Shown here piece by piece: positions 9,048 to 17,674 of a DNA stretch of 64,000 nucleotides. The position numbers and the translations under genes were made by a program. The stretch covers positions 62,001 to 126,000 of the forward strand of contig CANJRA010000005.1 of assembly GCA_947476625.1 (NCBI GenBank). Reading direction: 5' to 3'. How positions within the stretch are numbered: the first letter of the stretch is position 1; the number at the start of each line of letters is the position of its first letter. Source of the DNA: Fidelibacterota bacterium. Its GTDB lineage: Bacteria; Pseudomonadota; Alphaproteobacteria; Rhodospirillales; Rhodospirillaceae. The notes beneath the pieces are model-generated. The model was not told the origin of the DNA. It did no database searches and saw nothing but the letters and a program-made list of their open reading frames with translations.

Positions 9048-9725
9048 CTACTTAGTCTCCGTTGGTTCGCCCGACGTGGGGTCGGCGCTTTTCTTTTCAG
9101 GTGTTTTCTTCTCAGGATTCTCTTCGGGAGTCTTTTTCTCGGGGTTCTTCTCGCGCGGGGGCTGCGTCAACAGCGCCACCTGGCTTGTGAACTTCCCATC
9201 TTTGCCGGCGAGCATCCACGGCAGCGCTTCGCCGACGGCATCAAGCAGCTTGCCCAGCCACAGCACATCGCCTTTGGCGAAATTCTGCAGCACATGGTCG
9301 CTCACGCCGTCTTTGCTGTCGGGCCGGCCCACGCCCAGGCGCACCCGCCAATACTCAGAGCCGATATGCGCGTCGATGCTTTTGATACCGTTATGTCCGG
9401 CGCTGCCGCCGCCTTTTTTAGCTTTGACTTTGCCCGGCAGGATTTCGATTTCATCGTAGACCACGATGACGTCTTCGGGCTGAATTTTGAAAAACCGCAT
9501 GGCCTCGCCGACGGCTTGGCCGGAGAGGTTCATATAAGTTCCGGGCTTCAGCGCCAGCACTTTCATGCCGTTGACGAAGCCTTCCGCCACCACGCCTTGA
9601 AAGCGTGCACGCCACGGCGAAAAGCGATAGCGCTCGGCAATCGCATCGACGGCTAAAAAGCCGATGTTGTGACGGTTGAAGGCGTATTCCGCGCCGGGAT
9701 TTCCCAGGCCAACGAGTAGCCGCAT
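9048..9725 (-). CDS. pth: Peptidyl-tRNA hydrolase with charged C-terminal tail
   Basis: Releases tRNA from peptidyl-tRNAs that drop off ribosomes. The start MRLLVGLGNPGAEYAFNRHN has the catalytic His in RHNIGF, and GTYMNLSGQ and KKGGGSAGHNG (substrate-binding region) are present. The enzyme core ends near residue 186. After it comes a roughly 38-residue lysine/glutamate/proline tail built of EKK-TPE-like units, which Escherichia coli Pth lacks. It sits between rplY and ychF, as in many alphaproteobacteria. Confidence 0.95.
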   Translation of the reverse strand: MRLLVGLGNPGAEYAFNRHNIGFLAVDAIAERYRFSPWRARFQGVVAEGFVNGMKVLALKPGTYMNLSGQAVGEAMRFFKIQPEDVIVVYDEIEILPGKVKAKKGGGSAGHNGIKSIDAHIGSEYWRVRLGVGRPDSKDGVSDHVLQNFAKGDVLWLGKLLDAVGEALPWMLAGKDGKFTSQVALLTQPPREKNPEKKTPEENPEKKTPEKKSADPTSGEPTETK

Positions 9726-9768
9726 AACTGGGCTCCTCCTTGCGGAGCGAGATGAAACGTTCGGCGCC

Positions 9769-9793
9769 GCTCACCTGTATGAAACAGGTGAGC
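9769..9793. repeat. Hairpin in the rplY-pth spacer
   Basis: GCTCACCTGT and ACAGGTGAGC form a perfect 10-bp stem with a five-base loop. No T-run follows on either strand, so it is more likely an mRNA processing or attenuation element between rplY and pth than a true terminator. Confidence 0.5.
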
Positions 9794-9806
9794 GGGCCGA
9801 CGTATC

Positions 9807-10547
9807 TTACTTCTTCTTGGCGGGAGCCGCAGGAGCGGCAGCGCCTTTGGCACCGGCTGCGGGAGCAGCAGCTTTGGCACCAGCAGCAGGAGCGGCGGCT
9901 GCGCCAGCGGCGGGAGCAGCGGCTGCGCCAGCGGCGGGAGTAGCGGCTGCGCCAGCGGTGGGCGTTTCTTCTTCGGCGGTCATCACGGTCGGCGCAGCGA
10001 TCGTGCAGATCGTGAAGTCACGCGCGATGGTGGGTTTCACGCCATCGGGCAGTTTCACGGCGCTGATGTGCACCGAGTCACCGATCTTCATGCCGGTCAG
10101 ATCCACGTCGATGTGGTCCGGAAGGTCATCGGGACGGGCGCGCACTTCGACGTCGTGACGCACGATGTTCAGCACGCCGCCGACTTTAATGCCGGGCGAA
10201 GCGCCTTCGTTGTGGAAGCGCACGGGAATCGGCACGCGTACGAGGGTGTCTTTTTCGATCCGGCGGAAGTCGGCATGGATCGGTTGGTCGCTGACGGGGT
10301 GAAGCTGCACGTCCATAGCCATGGTGCGCTGCTTTTTGCCGCCGACTTCGACTTCAAAGATGTTGGTCTTAAAGGCGGGGTCGTGCATCAGGGCGACAAG
10401 GGTCTTGGGTTCGAGGGCGATCAGCGTGGCATCTTGGTTGCCGCCATAAATCACGGCCGGAACGAGTCCGTCGCGACGTGTGGCACGAGCTGCCCCCTTA
10501 CCTGCCCGATCGCGCCCGGTTACCTGCAAACTGCTGGTTTTAGGCAT
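9807..10547 (-). CDS. rplY: 50S ribosomal protein L25 (Ctc form) with Ala/Pro repeat tail
   Basis: A 5S rRNA-binding ribosomal protein of the long general-stress (Ctc/TL5) form. The N-terminal RNA-binding domain covers about residues 1-95 (RDRAGKGAARATRRDG near the start) and the second beta domain runs to about 185. A tail of about 55 residues follows, made of repeats such as AAGAAAAP, ending in KKK. The tail is encoded by a GC-rich minisatellite. The gene is first in the rplY-pth-ychF run. The prs gene, often directly upstream, is about 2.5 kb away here. Confidence 0.93.
   Translation of the reverse strand: MPKTSSLQVTGRDRAGKGAARATRRDGLVPAVIYGGNQDATLIALEPKTLVALMHDPAFKTNIFEVEVGGKKQRTMAMDVQLHPVSDQPIHADFRRIEKDTLVRVPIPVRFHNEGASPGIKVGGVLNIVRHDVEVRARPDDLPDHIDVDLTGMKIGDSVHISAVKLPDGVKPTIARDFTICTIAAPTVMTAEEETPTAGAAATPAAGAAAAPAAGAAAAPAAGAKAAAPAAGAKGAAAPAAPAKKK
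9895..9966. repeat. 24-bp minisatellite in rplY
   Basis: A 24-base unit repeats in tandem at 9895-9918 and 9919-9942 (one mismatch) with a third degraded copy to about 9966. More diverged copies continue towards 9840. Each unit encodes eight residues of the Ala/Pro tail of L25, so copy-number change keeps the frame. Confidence 0.8.
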
Positions 10548-10748
10548 CGGTATTCTCCATTAGAGTCAATGGCATATCCCGCTAAATCAGTTCCGGAAAA
10601 TGCCGGCGCGGCCTCCAGGGGTGCCGTCGCCAACCCCGCCCAATGGCAAGGTGGCGGTCATGTACAACGGTTCTCCCCCTAAAGCAAGTTGGCAGCCGCC
10701 GGGCGCAGGGCCTATACGGGGGCTTCCCGGGCCGACATTTGGAGCGTC

Positions 10749-11423
10749 ATGCCGCCTGTTTCCCCCGCTTTGGTTATTGCCGTATTCGACCTGGACCGCA
10801 CGATCACCCGGGCGGGCACGTATACGCCGTTTCTGCTGGGGTGCATGCCGGGTGGGCTAACCAAGATTCTGCGCGTGGCGGCGGCTTTGGCGCATGGCGT
10901 GGCCTATAAAACCAAGCGCATAGACCGGGCCGAAATGAAGGCGCGCATGCTGGCTCTTTCCATTGCCGGGGCGTCGCGCGCGCAGGTCGGGGCGTGGGCG
11001 GGCGACTTCGTGGACCGCTGGCTTATCTCTCATACGCGCCCGGGGGCGCTTGCGGCGATTGCCCGTCACCGGGCGGCCGGCGATCACCTCGTGCTGGCCA
11101 CTGCCAGTTACGATTTCTATGCCGCGGTCTTTGCCGCACGCTTGGGGTTCGATCACGTCATCGCCACAAAATCGGTCTGGGATGCGGAAAAACTTCGCGC
11201 GGCGGTCGACGGCGAAAACTGTTATGGCCTGGCGAAGTTGGCCGCGGTGCAGGCCTATCTTAAAAGCCATTCACCAGCCAAGACGCTGGCCTATTCCGAT
11301 CACCATTCCGATTTTGCATTGCTGCGCGCGGTGGACGAGGGCGTCGCCGTCAATCCCAACGGCAAGCTCCGCCGTCTGGCGGAGGCGCATAAGATGGCCG
11401 TCGTCGACTGGAATAGCGTTTAA
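10749..11423 (+). CDS. HAD-IB family phosphatase
   Basis: A haloacid-dehalogenase-type hydrolase of the SerB-like HAD-IB group. The nucleophile motif FDLDRT is at residues 13-18 (Asp14 attacks phosphate, Asp16 acts as acid/base). The motif II region LATASYDF and the motif III/IV region YSDHHSDFALL are present, with a helical cap between. Family members include phosphoserine and other small-phosphate phosphatases; the substrate cannot be told. ATG 10749 was chosen because it leaves a normal short N-terminus. It is divergent from rplY across about 200 bases in which I see no gene. Confidence 0.85.
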   Translation: MPPVSPALVIAVFDLDRTITRAGTYTPFLLGCMPGGLTKILRVAAALAHGVAYKTKRIDRAEMKARMLALSIAGASRAQVGAWAGDFVDRWLISHTRPGALAAIARHRAAGDHLVLATASYDFYAAVFAARLGFDHVIATKSVWDAEKLRAAVDGENCYGLAKLAAVQAYLKSHSPAKTLAYSDHHSDFALLRAVDEGVAVNPNGKLRRLAEAHKMAVVDWNSV

Positions 11424-12202
11424 GGCATCACCGCCAGCCGCGTGAACTCATCGATGCTGTCATCGAGCGAGCGGTGACCTTTGCTCAAGGTGCGGCTCAC
11501 CACGAAGTAAGCCAGATGCGGCACGCTTTGTTTACGCAAAGCGCCGCAGGTCGGCGGCGGCGCTTCCATCGGTTGATTGACCGCGATAATCCCGACGCAA
11601 TCGGCGCATTTATCCGACGAAAACAGCGTCGAGAATTGATACTTCGCTGTCGGATCGGTTGGCGCAATCGGATGATTGATGCGGGGGCGATCGCCGCCGC
11701 GCGCCTCAAGAATATCGCGCGGGCGCGCACCCGCCGCGATTTGTGCACAAAACTCGTCGATGAACATATTCATGACGCTGACTTCCATCTCGAAGTGCGC
11801 CGTCGTGTCGGACACGCGGTCGCGGTAGTAGGCGGCTGCGCTCTTAAGGTCGGTGAAGCGGCGGTTGCCGTCTTGCGCAATCACATAATAAGCGGCGCGG
11901 CCTTTTTGCGCGTATCTCAGAATACAAGGATGCAGAACGAAGCGGGTTGATTCGCCGCAATGCAGCCGGGCGTATTCTTCAACGGGGAGTCCGTCAGGCA
12001 CTTTGTCGTTTTCCAAAGACACGATGGTCTCGTCGGAATAGCCCTGCGGATACACAAAGTTGCGCAGCCGTGCGAGATCGGCCTGTCTGTCTTTCGCTGA
12101 AAAAGTTTGCGTGTCGTCGCCGCGGGGATGCAGGCTGTCCGCGTCGCGCGCGGATAAGCACAGAAAACCAAAAACGAAACCACACGCAATAATGAGCCGC
12201 AT
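11420..12202 (-). CDS. Secreted protein of unknown function
   Basis: About 260 residues with an N-terminal signal peptide (hydrophobic to about residue 20). The mature part has four or five cysteines (LHCGES, HPCILRY, FCAQI, DKCADCVG, TCGAL), suggesting disulfides or metal binding in the periplasm. I do not recognise a family. I prefer ATG 12202 because GAGGG lies nine bases upstream; ATG 12211 has it only one base away. It overlaps the HAD gene by four bases at the 3' end and is divergent from the PAS gene. Confidence 0.7.
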   Translation of the reverse strand: MRLIIACGFVFGFLCLSARDADSLHPRGDDTQTFSAKDRQADLARLRNFVYPQGYSDETIVSLENDKVPDGLPVEEYARLHCGESTRFVLHPCILRYAQKGRAAYYVIAQDGNRRFTDLKSAAAYYRDRVSDTTAHFEMEVSVMNMFIDEFCAQIAAGARPRDILEARGGDRPRINHPIAPTDPTAKYQFSTLFSSDKCADCVGIIAVNQPMEAPPPTCGALRKQSVPHLAYFVVSRTLSKGHRSLDDSIDEFTRLAVMP

Positions 12203-12339
12203 GATGTTCATCCCTCGGCGCGCAACCAGAGCAAGACGCGCCGCCTAAAATAGATCAGACTAGAATATAACATCGCCGCAGCCCGTGCGGCTAGCGTCAG
12301 GCGTGCGGCGATGGTTGTTCTGCCGGCCGCGCAAAAATG

Positions 12340-12356
12340 GTACGATTCCGTACAAT
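12340..12356 (+). promoter_or_regulatory. Palindrome overlapping a -10-like element upstream of the PAS gene
   Basis: GTACG-ATTC-CGTAC is a perfect inverted repeat whose right arm overlaps TACAAT, a good -10 match, 21 bases before the PAS gene start. No -35 match is evident, which fits a regulated promoter. Inference only. Confidence 0.35.
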
Positions 12357-12377
12357 AACCGCCTCGGGAGGGTGCCA

Positions 12378-12995
12378 ATGACGTTCTTAACCAGCGTCGT
12401 TATTAACGGCGACGCCGTTTTGAGTGCACTTGAAGGCGTATGCTATATCGCCGATCCCGATGGAAAAGTCGTCGGCATTGGCGACTCCAACTGGACACGT
12501 TTTGCGGAAAGCGCCGAATGTAGCGCAGAATTGGATGTGCGGCGTGTGGTTGGCCGCAGCCTTTTTGATTACATCGCCGGCGACGACGTGCGCGCGCTAT
12601 ACCAATCCCATATGGCCAGTATTTTGGCGGTGCCGGCAGAAAGCGTTTCGTTTCACTTCCGCTGTGACGGGCCGTTCGTGCGACGCGAGATGCGCATGAA
12701 CATGTCCGCGATCCAAAATGGCGAAGACGTTGTCGGTGTGCTTTTCCAATCCTTGACGCTGGACGAGCGAGACCGGCCGCCGATCAGCTTGTTCGACTAT
12801 GAAGCGAAGCTGCGTGAGTACTTCGATTCTCCGGCGCCGATCGTCACGCTGTGCAGTTACTGCCACGCCGTTAAATCCGACACTGCAGAAAACCGCTGGG
12901 TTCCCGCGGAATCATATTATGCGGCCGGCGGCAGCGAAAAAGTCAGAATCAGCCACGGCATATGCCCGGCCTGCTATAAGAAAAACGCCCGCTAA
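12378..12995 (+). CDS. PAS-like sensor protein with C-terminal cysteine-pair motif
   Basis: A soluble protein of 205 residues. Residues 15-130 read as a single PAS-like fold (GVCYIADPDGKVVGIG, RSLFDYIAGDDV). The tail has LCSYCHAVKSD (Cys159, Cys162) and ISHGICPACYKK (Cys196, Cys199). This CxxC...SHGICPxC arrangement is shared with the tails of many PAS/GAF signalling proteins and probably binds a metal. No kinase, cyclase or DNA-binding domain follows, so any output would be by protein contact. GGGAGGG six bases upstream fixes the ATG. Confidence 0.72.
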   Translation: MTFLTSVVINGDAVLSALEGVCYIADPDGKVVGIGDSNWTRFAESAECSAELDVRRVVGRSLFDYIAGDDVRALYQSHMASILAVPAESVSFHFRCDGPFVRREMRMNMSAIQNGEDVVGVLFQSLTLDERDRPPISLFDYEAKLREYFDSPAPIVTLCSYCHAVKSDTAENRWVPAESYYAAGGSEKVRISHGICPACYKKNAR

Positions 12996-13014
12996 AACGT
13001 GCGCCGCGCCGCGA

Positions 13015-13947
13015 TTACTCGAACAGGCTGGAAACCGAGGCTTCCTGGCTGATGCGCTTGATAGCTTCGGCGATCAAAGGCGCGATGGAGAGCTGGCGGA
13101 TATTATCGGCCAGACGTACGGCTTCCGTGGCTTGGATGCTGTCGGTAATGACAAGCTCCTTGAGCGGCGACGATGTCACGCGGCCCACGGCGCCGCCCGA
13201 CAGAACACCATGCGTCACGTAAGCCGAGACCGACTTGGCGCCTTCGTTCATCAGCGCCACGGCGGCGTTGCACAGTGTGCCGGCAGAATCGACGATGTCG
13301 TCCACCAGGATGCATTTGCGGTCTTTAACTTCGCCGATGATATTCATGACTTCCGACACACCGGCTTTTTCGCGGCGTTTGTCGATGATGGCGAGGTCGG
13401 CGTGTATGCGTTTGGCGATTGCGCGGGCGCGGACTACGCCGCCGACGTCGGGCGATACGATCACCAGATTCTCGCCTTTGTATTTTTCCTGAATGTCGTC
13501 GGTAAAGACCGGCGCCGAATACAGGTTATCGAGCGGAATATCGAAGAAGCCCTGAATCTGCCCGGAGTGCAGATCCATGCTCAGCACACGTCCGGCCCCA
13601 GCTTGCGTGATCAGGTTGGCGACCAGTTTGGCGGTGATCGGCGTGCGGCCGCCGGTTTTGCGGTCCTGGCGGGCATATCCGTAATAAGGGATCACGGCGG
13701 TGACGCGGCGCGCTGATGCGCGGCGCAAAGCGTCCAGGGTGATCAGTAATTCCATCAGGTTGTCGTTAGCGGGGTAAGAGGTCGACTGGATGACGAACAC
13801 ATCCTCGCCGCGCACGTTCTCGTGGATCTCCACGAAGATCTCCATATCGGAGAAGCGTTTGACGCTGGCATTGGTAAGCTGCAGATGCAGACAGGCGACA
13901 ATGGCCTCGGCGAGCGGCTTGTTGCTGTTGCCAGCCAAAATTTTCAT
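13015..13947 (-). CDS. prs: Ribose-phosphate pyrophosphokinase
   Basis: Makes PRPP from ribose 5-phosphate and ATP for nucleotide, histidine and tryptophan synthesis. At 310 residues it is a standard class I enzyme. Visible motifs: ATP-binding [17 protein letters not shown], the YARQDRK catalytic region and the PRPP loop DDIVDSAGT. The start at MKILAGNSN matches the family; upstream in-frame codons are not needed. A 187-base gap separates it from the lipoprotein gene and holds one exact TTATCCACA (14113-14121). Confidence 0.96.
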   Translation of the reverse strand: MKILAGNSNKPLAEAIVACLHLQLTNASVKRFSDMEIFVEIHENVRGEDVFVIQSTSYPANDNLMELLITLDALRRASARRVTAVIPYYGYARQDRKTGGRTPITAKLVANLITQAGAGRVLSMDLHSGQIQGFFDIPLDNLYSAPVFTDDIQEKYKGENLVIVSPDVGGVVRARAIAKRIHADLAIIDKRREKAGVSEVMNIIGEVKDRKCILVDDIVDSAGTLCNAAVALMNEGAKSVSAYVTHGVLSGGAVGRVTSSPLKELVITDSIQATEAVRLADNIRQLSIAPLIAEAIKRISQEASVSSLFE

Positions 13948-14134
13948 GGGTTTCCCACTGCCGCTGAACGTTCCCCGCCGGCTTTTTAGGCCGGTGCCCG
14001 GCAGCGACACCGTCGCGTTCAGGCGCGCGGAAAGTATCAACCTGTCATCAGACTGTAAACCGGCCTTACGGCTTATTTTTCCATGATTTTTCCCAGAAGC
14101 GGCTGCAAATAATTATCCACAGCCAATTCGGGCA

Positions 14135-15022
14135 TTAAGGCGCGCGGGGCTGACTGGCCAGAAGGGTCAAAAGATCGTTCAGGGCTGCGCCGGCGATGGC
14201 AAAAGCGGTCGGTCCCCAGGGGCCCTCCAGGGCGCCGTTGGGAATCGTGTTGTCGAGGCTGACCTTGCCCAGTTCCTTGCCGTCTCGCCCGACCGCGCGC
14301 CACGCGATCTCGACTTTCTGCAAGTTGGCGTCGTAGGCGGTGCTGGTGATCTGGCAGGTAAGGGTCACGTCGGGATTGACGTCGTCGCGGCGTACGCCGT
14401 TGTTGGCCAGGGACTGGATGACGGCAAGGCGTAAGGATTCGCGTCCGTCGCCCGGCGCGCCTTCCACGGGTTTAACAGAAACCGTCGGAAAGGCCGGGCG
14501 CGGGGGTGATGCGGCCGTCGCGGGCCCATCGGCAGCCGGGGCGATGCCGTTAATCATGTCGGCGACAGCTGCGCCGGCTTCGCTGCCGAGGCGGGATGCA
14601 GTTGCAGGGTCACCTGCCTGCCATAGATTGCTCGGCACCGCGACGACCTGTCGGTAGGTCCGCACCGCCGCGCCGCGCCGCGCGCGCAAGATCCAGGTGA
14701 TGACAAGCAAGGTTTCGGTGGCGGTGGTTTCAATGGTGCGGGCTTCGCCTTGCAGGGTGAAACCGAGACCGCCGTTGGAGGGCACCGCTTCCGCGGGAAT
14801 CTCGAACGACTGCAACCGCATCGCCACGGCTGTACTGATTTGGGTATTCACCGGCGCCGGCGCGCCTTGCACCGGCAAGACGGCGATGCCGACGGCTGTG
14901 GGCATGTCGAGCAGCGGATTATCGGTGGTGACCTTGGGCGTTTCCCTGAACGGTTGCGGCAAATTGCCGCAGGCCGATAACAGCACCAAAAAGACGAGAG
15001 GGATGGCGCGATTAAATTTCAT
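14135..15022 (-). CDS. Putative lipoprotein of unknown function
   Basis: A 295-residue protein with a lipoprotein signal (LVLLSACGN, Cys at 18) and so probably anchored in the envelope. The mature part looks like two related alpha/beta domains joined by a Pro/Ala linker (about residues 165-182); each half has a region comparable to the nucleotide- or peptidoglycan-associated folds of small lipoproteins, but I cannot name a family. It overlaps pgeF by four bases and is last in the hldD-lgt-midA-pgeF operon, so an envelope role is likely. It may itself be an Lgt substrate. Confidence 0.72.
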   Translation of the reverse strand: MKFNRAIPLVFLVLLSACGNLPQPFRETPKVTTDNPLLDMPTAVGIAVLPVQGAPAPVNTQISTAVAMRLQSFEIPAEAVPSNGGLGFTLQGEARTIETTATETLLVITWILRARRGAAVRTYRQVVAVPSNLWQAGDPATASRLGSEAGAAVADMINGIAPAADGPATAASPPRPAFPTVSVKPVEGAPGDGRESLRLAVIQSLANNGVRRDDVNPDVTLTCQITSTAYDANLQKVEIAWRAVGRDGKELGKVSLDNTIPNGALEGPWGPTAFAIAGAALNDLLTLLASQPRAP

Positions 15023-15822
15023 GGCACGAGACCAATGGCGGAAAGCTGGCGTCCATAATCCGGTTCACTGCGCAGAACAGAGCGGCGGTAGCTGAAAAAT
15101 ATTTGATCTAGCCCGCAGGTGTCGCTGCCTTCGACGATCACAGTGCCGACGTTCGCCTGCTTTAAACGGTCGGCGGCGAAGGCAGGTAAATTGAAATGCG
15201 TATGACCGTTGGCTTTGGGCGCGGTGAAATAACGCGCATAGGCCGGATCTTTTGCGATGAAGCGCGCGACAAATTCCGGGCCTACTTCGTAAGACTCCTG
15301 CCCAATGCATGGGCCGACAGCAGCGACGATATTGTCGGACGTTGCGCCCAGCTTTGTCATGGCGTCGACCGTGTTGGCGAGAATGCCTTCGAAAGCCCCG
15401 CGCCAACCGGCATGGGCTGCCGCAACGACGCCGGCCTTTTCGTCGGCCAGCAGAACGGGCGTGCAGTCGGCGGTCAGAATGCCGATGGCGATGCCGCGTG
15501 TGCGCGTCACAAGGGCGTCGGCGACCGGCGCTTCGTGCCATGTCCACGGTGTATCGACGGTCACGACATCAACCGTGTGTTTTTGCTTCACGGTGACCAG
15601 CGCAGTGCTTCCCAAACGCTTGGCGCAGGCTTCGCGATTGGCGGCAACAGCGTCGCGGCTGTCGTCGGAGCCGAAAGCGCAATTGTTAGAGCCGTACAGT
15701 CCTGCCGACGCGCCGCCGTTGCGTGTGAAGAATCCGTGTCGCACGCCTTTAAGCGCGGCGAGGGCGTCGATCTGGACAATGTCGTCGATCTGGACAATGT
15801 CGTTGGCAATGATCGCATTCAT
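15019..15822 (-). CDS. pgeF: PgeF/YfiH family multicopper-like purine/peptidoglycan editing protein
   Basis: A laccase-domain (YfiH) protein. Family members act on purine nucleosides and, in E. coli, PgeF corrects mis-incorporated serine in peptidoglycan precursors. Signature segments are HGFFTRNGG, KQKHTVDVV, AAHAGWRGAFEGI and GPCIGQESYEVG, with the metal-binding His and Cys residues. The N-terminus contains a DIVQID hexapeptide twice, from an 18-bp tandem duplication. Four-base overlaps with both midA and the lipoprotein gene show tight coupling. Confidence 0.88.
   Translation of the reverse strand: MNAIIANDIVQIDDIVQIDALAALKGVRHGFFTRNGGASAGLYGSNNCAFGSDDSRDAVAANREACAKRLGSTALVTVKQKHTVDVVTVDTPWTWHEAPVADALVTRTRGIAIGILTADCTPVLLADEKAGVVAAAHAGWRGAFEGILANTVDAMTKLGATSDNIVAAVGPCIGQESYEVGPEFVARFIAKDPAYARYFTAPKANGHTHFNLPAFAADRLKQANVGTVIVEGSDTCGLDQIFFSYRRSVLRSEPDYGRQLSAIGLVP
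15766..15801. repeat. 18-bp tandem duplication in pgeF
   Basis: Two perfect 18-base copies lie back to back (15766-15783 and 15784-15801), duplicating six residues just after the pgeF start. Perfect identity points to a recent slippage event. Confidence 0.85.
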
Positions 15823-16874
15823 GACGGCGCATCCTGCTGGAAACCGTCGGGCGTGGCCAGAGCCGGATGCGTGAAAGCGATGACTTTAAAAAGCGCGCCC
15901 ATGGCCTCGGGTGCGGTCAGCCGGTGGATACCCGATTGAATACCCTTGGCGACGTCGACACTTTTGTTTTTGGACAGTTGCAGGCCGCGCAGCTTGATTC
16001 CCAACTGGCTAAGCCATGTGCCCTGTTCAACCAAGCCGAAGACTGTTGTTCCAGCGGCGCGCGCGGCATTCGCCACGGCGGCGAAATCAACATGGGCGGT
16101 GAGGTCGGCCTCGCCGGGCGTTTCGAAGATGCCGCAAGGCTTATGCTTCTTCACGGCTTGCAGTGTATCGCCGGCAGCCGAGGCTTTGTGACCATAGTCG
16201 ATCAAAAGCGCGGCGCCGCCTTGGGCGGCGATGCGAGCCGATATGGCGGCGATGAAATCAACAACGGCGGGCGATGTCTCAAAGATCGCGCCGGTCTTTG
16301 CGTCAATCGCCTGCGACGGGATGCCCGGTTGAAGGGCAAAGTTGAATTGACCGTTTGCATCGACAGCAACGTAGCGTTCCATCCAACCGTGCGCGGTTTT
16401 CTCGAACTGACGAATAGGCAGCGCATCCAGGAATTCGTTAGCGACCAGGATTGTCGGACCGTTAGTCACAGTATTCACAGCGTCATGCCACGTCACGCGG
16501 TGGTCCTTCAGCGCCGATTGCTGTAGGCTCATTAATGTTCTGCTGCGCTCAATGAGATGGATGTGCACAGCAGAAATAAAGCCGGGCACGCGCGCGGCGG
16601 CACGCAGCAGATCCTTCATCAAGGTTCCGCGTCCGGGGCCGCATTCCACCAAATGAAATGTCGCGGGCGCGCCCATGTTTTGCCAGACCACGGCGCACCA
16701 CAGTCCGATTAATTCACCGAAAACCTGACTGATCTCGGGCGATGTCGTGAAGTCGCCCGCCGCGCCGAAGACGTCGCCGCGTGCGTAATAGGCCTCGGTC
16801 ACGGCATCCATGTACTCGCCGACCGAAATCGGTCCGTCGCGTTTGATGCGTTCTGCGAGTTGATCGGCGATCAT
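15819..16874 (-). CDS. MidA/NDUFAF7-type SAM-dependent methyltransferase
   Basis: A class I methyltransferase of the family whose eukaryotic member NDUFAF7 dimethylates an arginine of complex I subunit NDUFS2. Diagnostic segments: DGPISVGEYMDAVTEAYY, YGRGDVFGAAGDFTTSPEIS-like start region (here YYARGDVFGAAGDFTTSPE), the SAM loop LVECGPGRGTLMKDLLRAA and LIDYGH later. It is full length at 351 residues. It is often next to lgt and pgeF in alphaproteobacteria. The complex I target is inferred from the eukaryotic relative. Confidence 0.9.
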   Translation of the reverse strand: MIADQLAERIKRDGPISVGEYMDAVTEAYYARGDVFGAAGDFTTSPEISQVFGELIGLWCAVVWQNMGAPATFHLVECGPGRGTLMKDLLRAAARVPGFISAVHIHLIERSRTLMSLQQSALKDHRVTWHDAVNTVTNGPTILVANEFLDALPIRQFEKTAHGWMERYVAVDANGQFNFALQPGIPSQAIDAKTGAIFETSPAVVDFIAAISARIAAQGGAALLIDYGHKASAAGDTLQAVKKHKPCGIFETPGEADLTAHVDFAAVANAARAAGTTVFGLVEQGTWLSQLGIKLRGLQLSKNKSVDVAKGIQSGIHRLTAPEAMGALFKVIAFTHPALATPDGFQQDAPS

Positions 16875-17674
16875 GCGCGCGCAGGGACTTTCCGGGCGCG
16901 CCAGATGCAGAAGATGCCGAACAAGGCCATGGGTATCGACAGCAATTGTCCCATGGTTGCACCGCCGACCAGGAAGCCGAGGAATTGGTCGGGCTCGCGG
17001 AATAGCTCGCCGACAATTCGGAAGATCGCGTAACCGAGCCAGAATACGCCGGTCAGAATGCCGGGCCGGCTGCGGATTCTGTCATTGCGCCACAACACAT
17101 GAAGGATCACGAGCAGCGCGACGCCTTCCAGTGCGAATTGATAAATCTGGCTGGGATGACGCGGCACGTCGCCCGCGCCGGGAAAAACCATCGCCCAAGG
17201 CACATCGGGCGCAACGCGGCCCCACAGCTCGCCGTTGACGAAATTCGCCAAGCGGCCAAGTGCGAGGCCGATGGGCGCGGCGCAGGCCACAAGGTCGGCG
17301 ACGTACCATTTATCGATCTTGATATGGCGGGCATAGAGGATGATGGCGAGTGTCACGCCGAGCAGTCCGCCGTGAAAGGACATGCCGCCTTCCCAGGTTT
17401 TGAAGATCTCCAAAGGATGCGTGAGGTACTCGCCGGGTTTGTAAAACAGCACGTAGCCCAGCCGCCCGCCCAGAATGACGCCGCCCAAAACCCAAAGCAG
17501 GAAGTCATCGACCTGCATTGGCGTCATCAATGCCGGCGGACGCTTCACCATCCAGCGCCCGTAAGCAATGCCCGCAAAAAGACCCGCGACATAGGCCAGC
17601 GCATACCAGCGGATGGCAACCGGGCCGATCGCGAAAATCACTGGATCGATGGCGGGAAAAGCAATGGCGTACAT
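16871..17674 (-). CDS. lgt: Prolipoprotein diacylglyceryl transferase
   Basis: Inner-membrane enzyme that transfers diacylglycerol from phosphatidylglycerol to the lipobox cysteine. It has seven hydrophobic segments and the Lgt signature GRLANFVNGELWGR around residue 140; HGGLLG, with the key His and Gly, precedes it. Length 267 is normal. The start overlaps the hldD stop (TGATG) and its own stop overlaps midA by four bases. A predicted lipoprotein is encoded in the same operon. Confidence 0.95.
   Translation of the reverse strand: MYAIAFPAIDPVIFAIGPVAIRWYALAYVAGLFAGIAYGRWMVKRPPALMTPMQVDDFLLWVLGGVILGGRLGYVLFYKPGEYLTHPLEIFKTWEGGMSFHGGLLGVTLAIILYARHIKIDKWYVADLVACAAPIGLALGRLANFVNGELWGRVAPDVPWAMVFPGAGDVPRHPSQIYQFALEGVALLVILHVLWRNDRIRSRPGILTGVFWLGYAIFRIVGELFREPDQFLGFLVGGATMGQLLSIPMALFGIFCIWRARKVPARA

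Noticed and set aside
7960-9459. 499-codon plus-strand frame opposite ychF and pth
   Set aside because: Mirror of two certain genes; Phe/Gly/Asp-rich composition typical of antisense frames.
10548-10748. Possible small RNA or leader between rplY and the HAD gene
   Set aside because: GC-rich with a weak minus-strand TTGCTT-17-TACATG, but no convincing hairpin with T-run or conserved motif.
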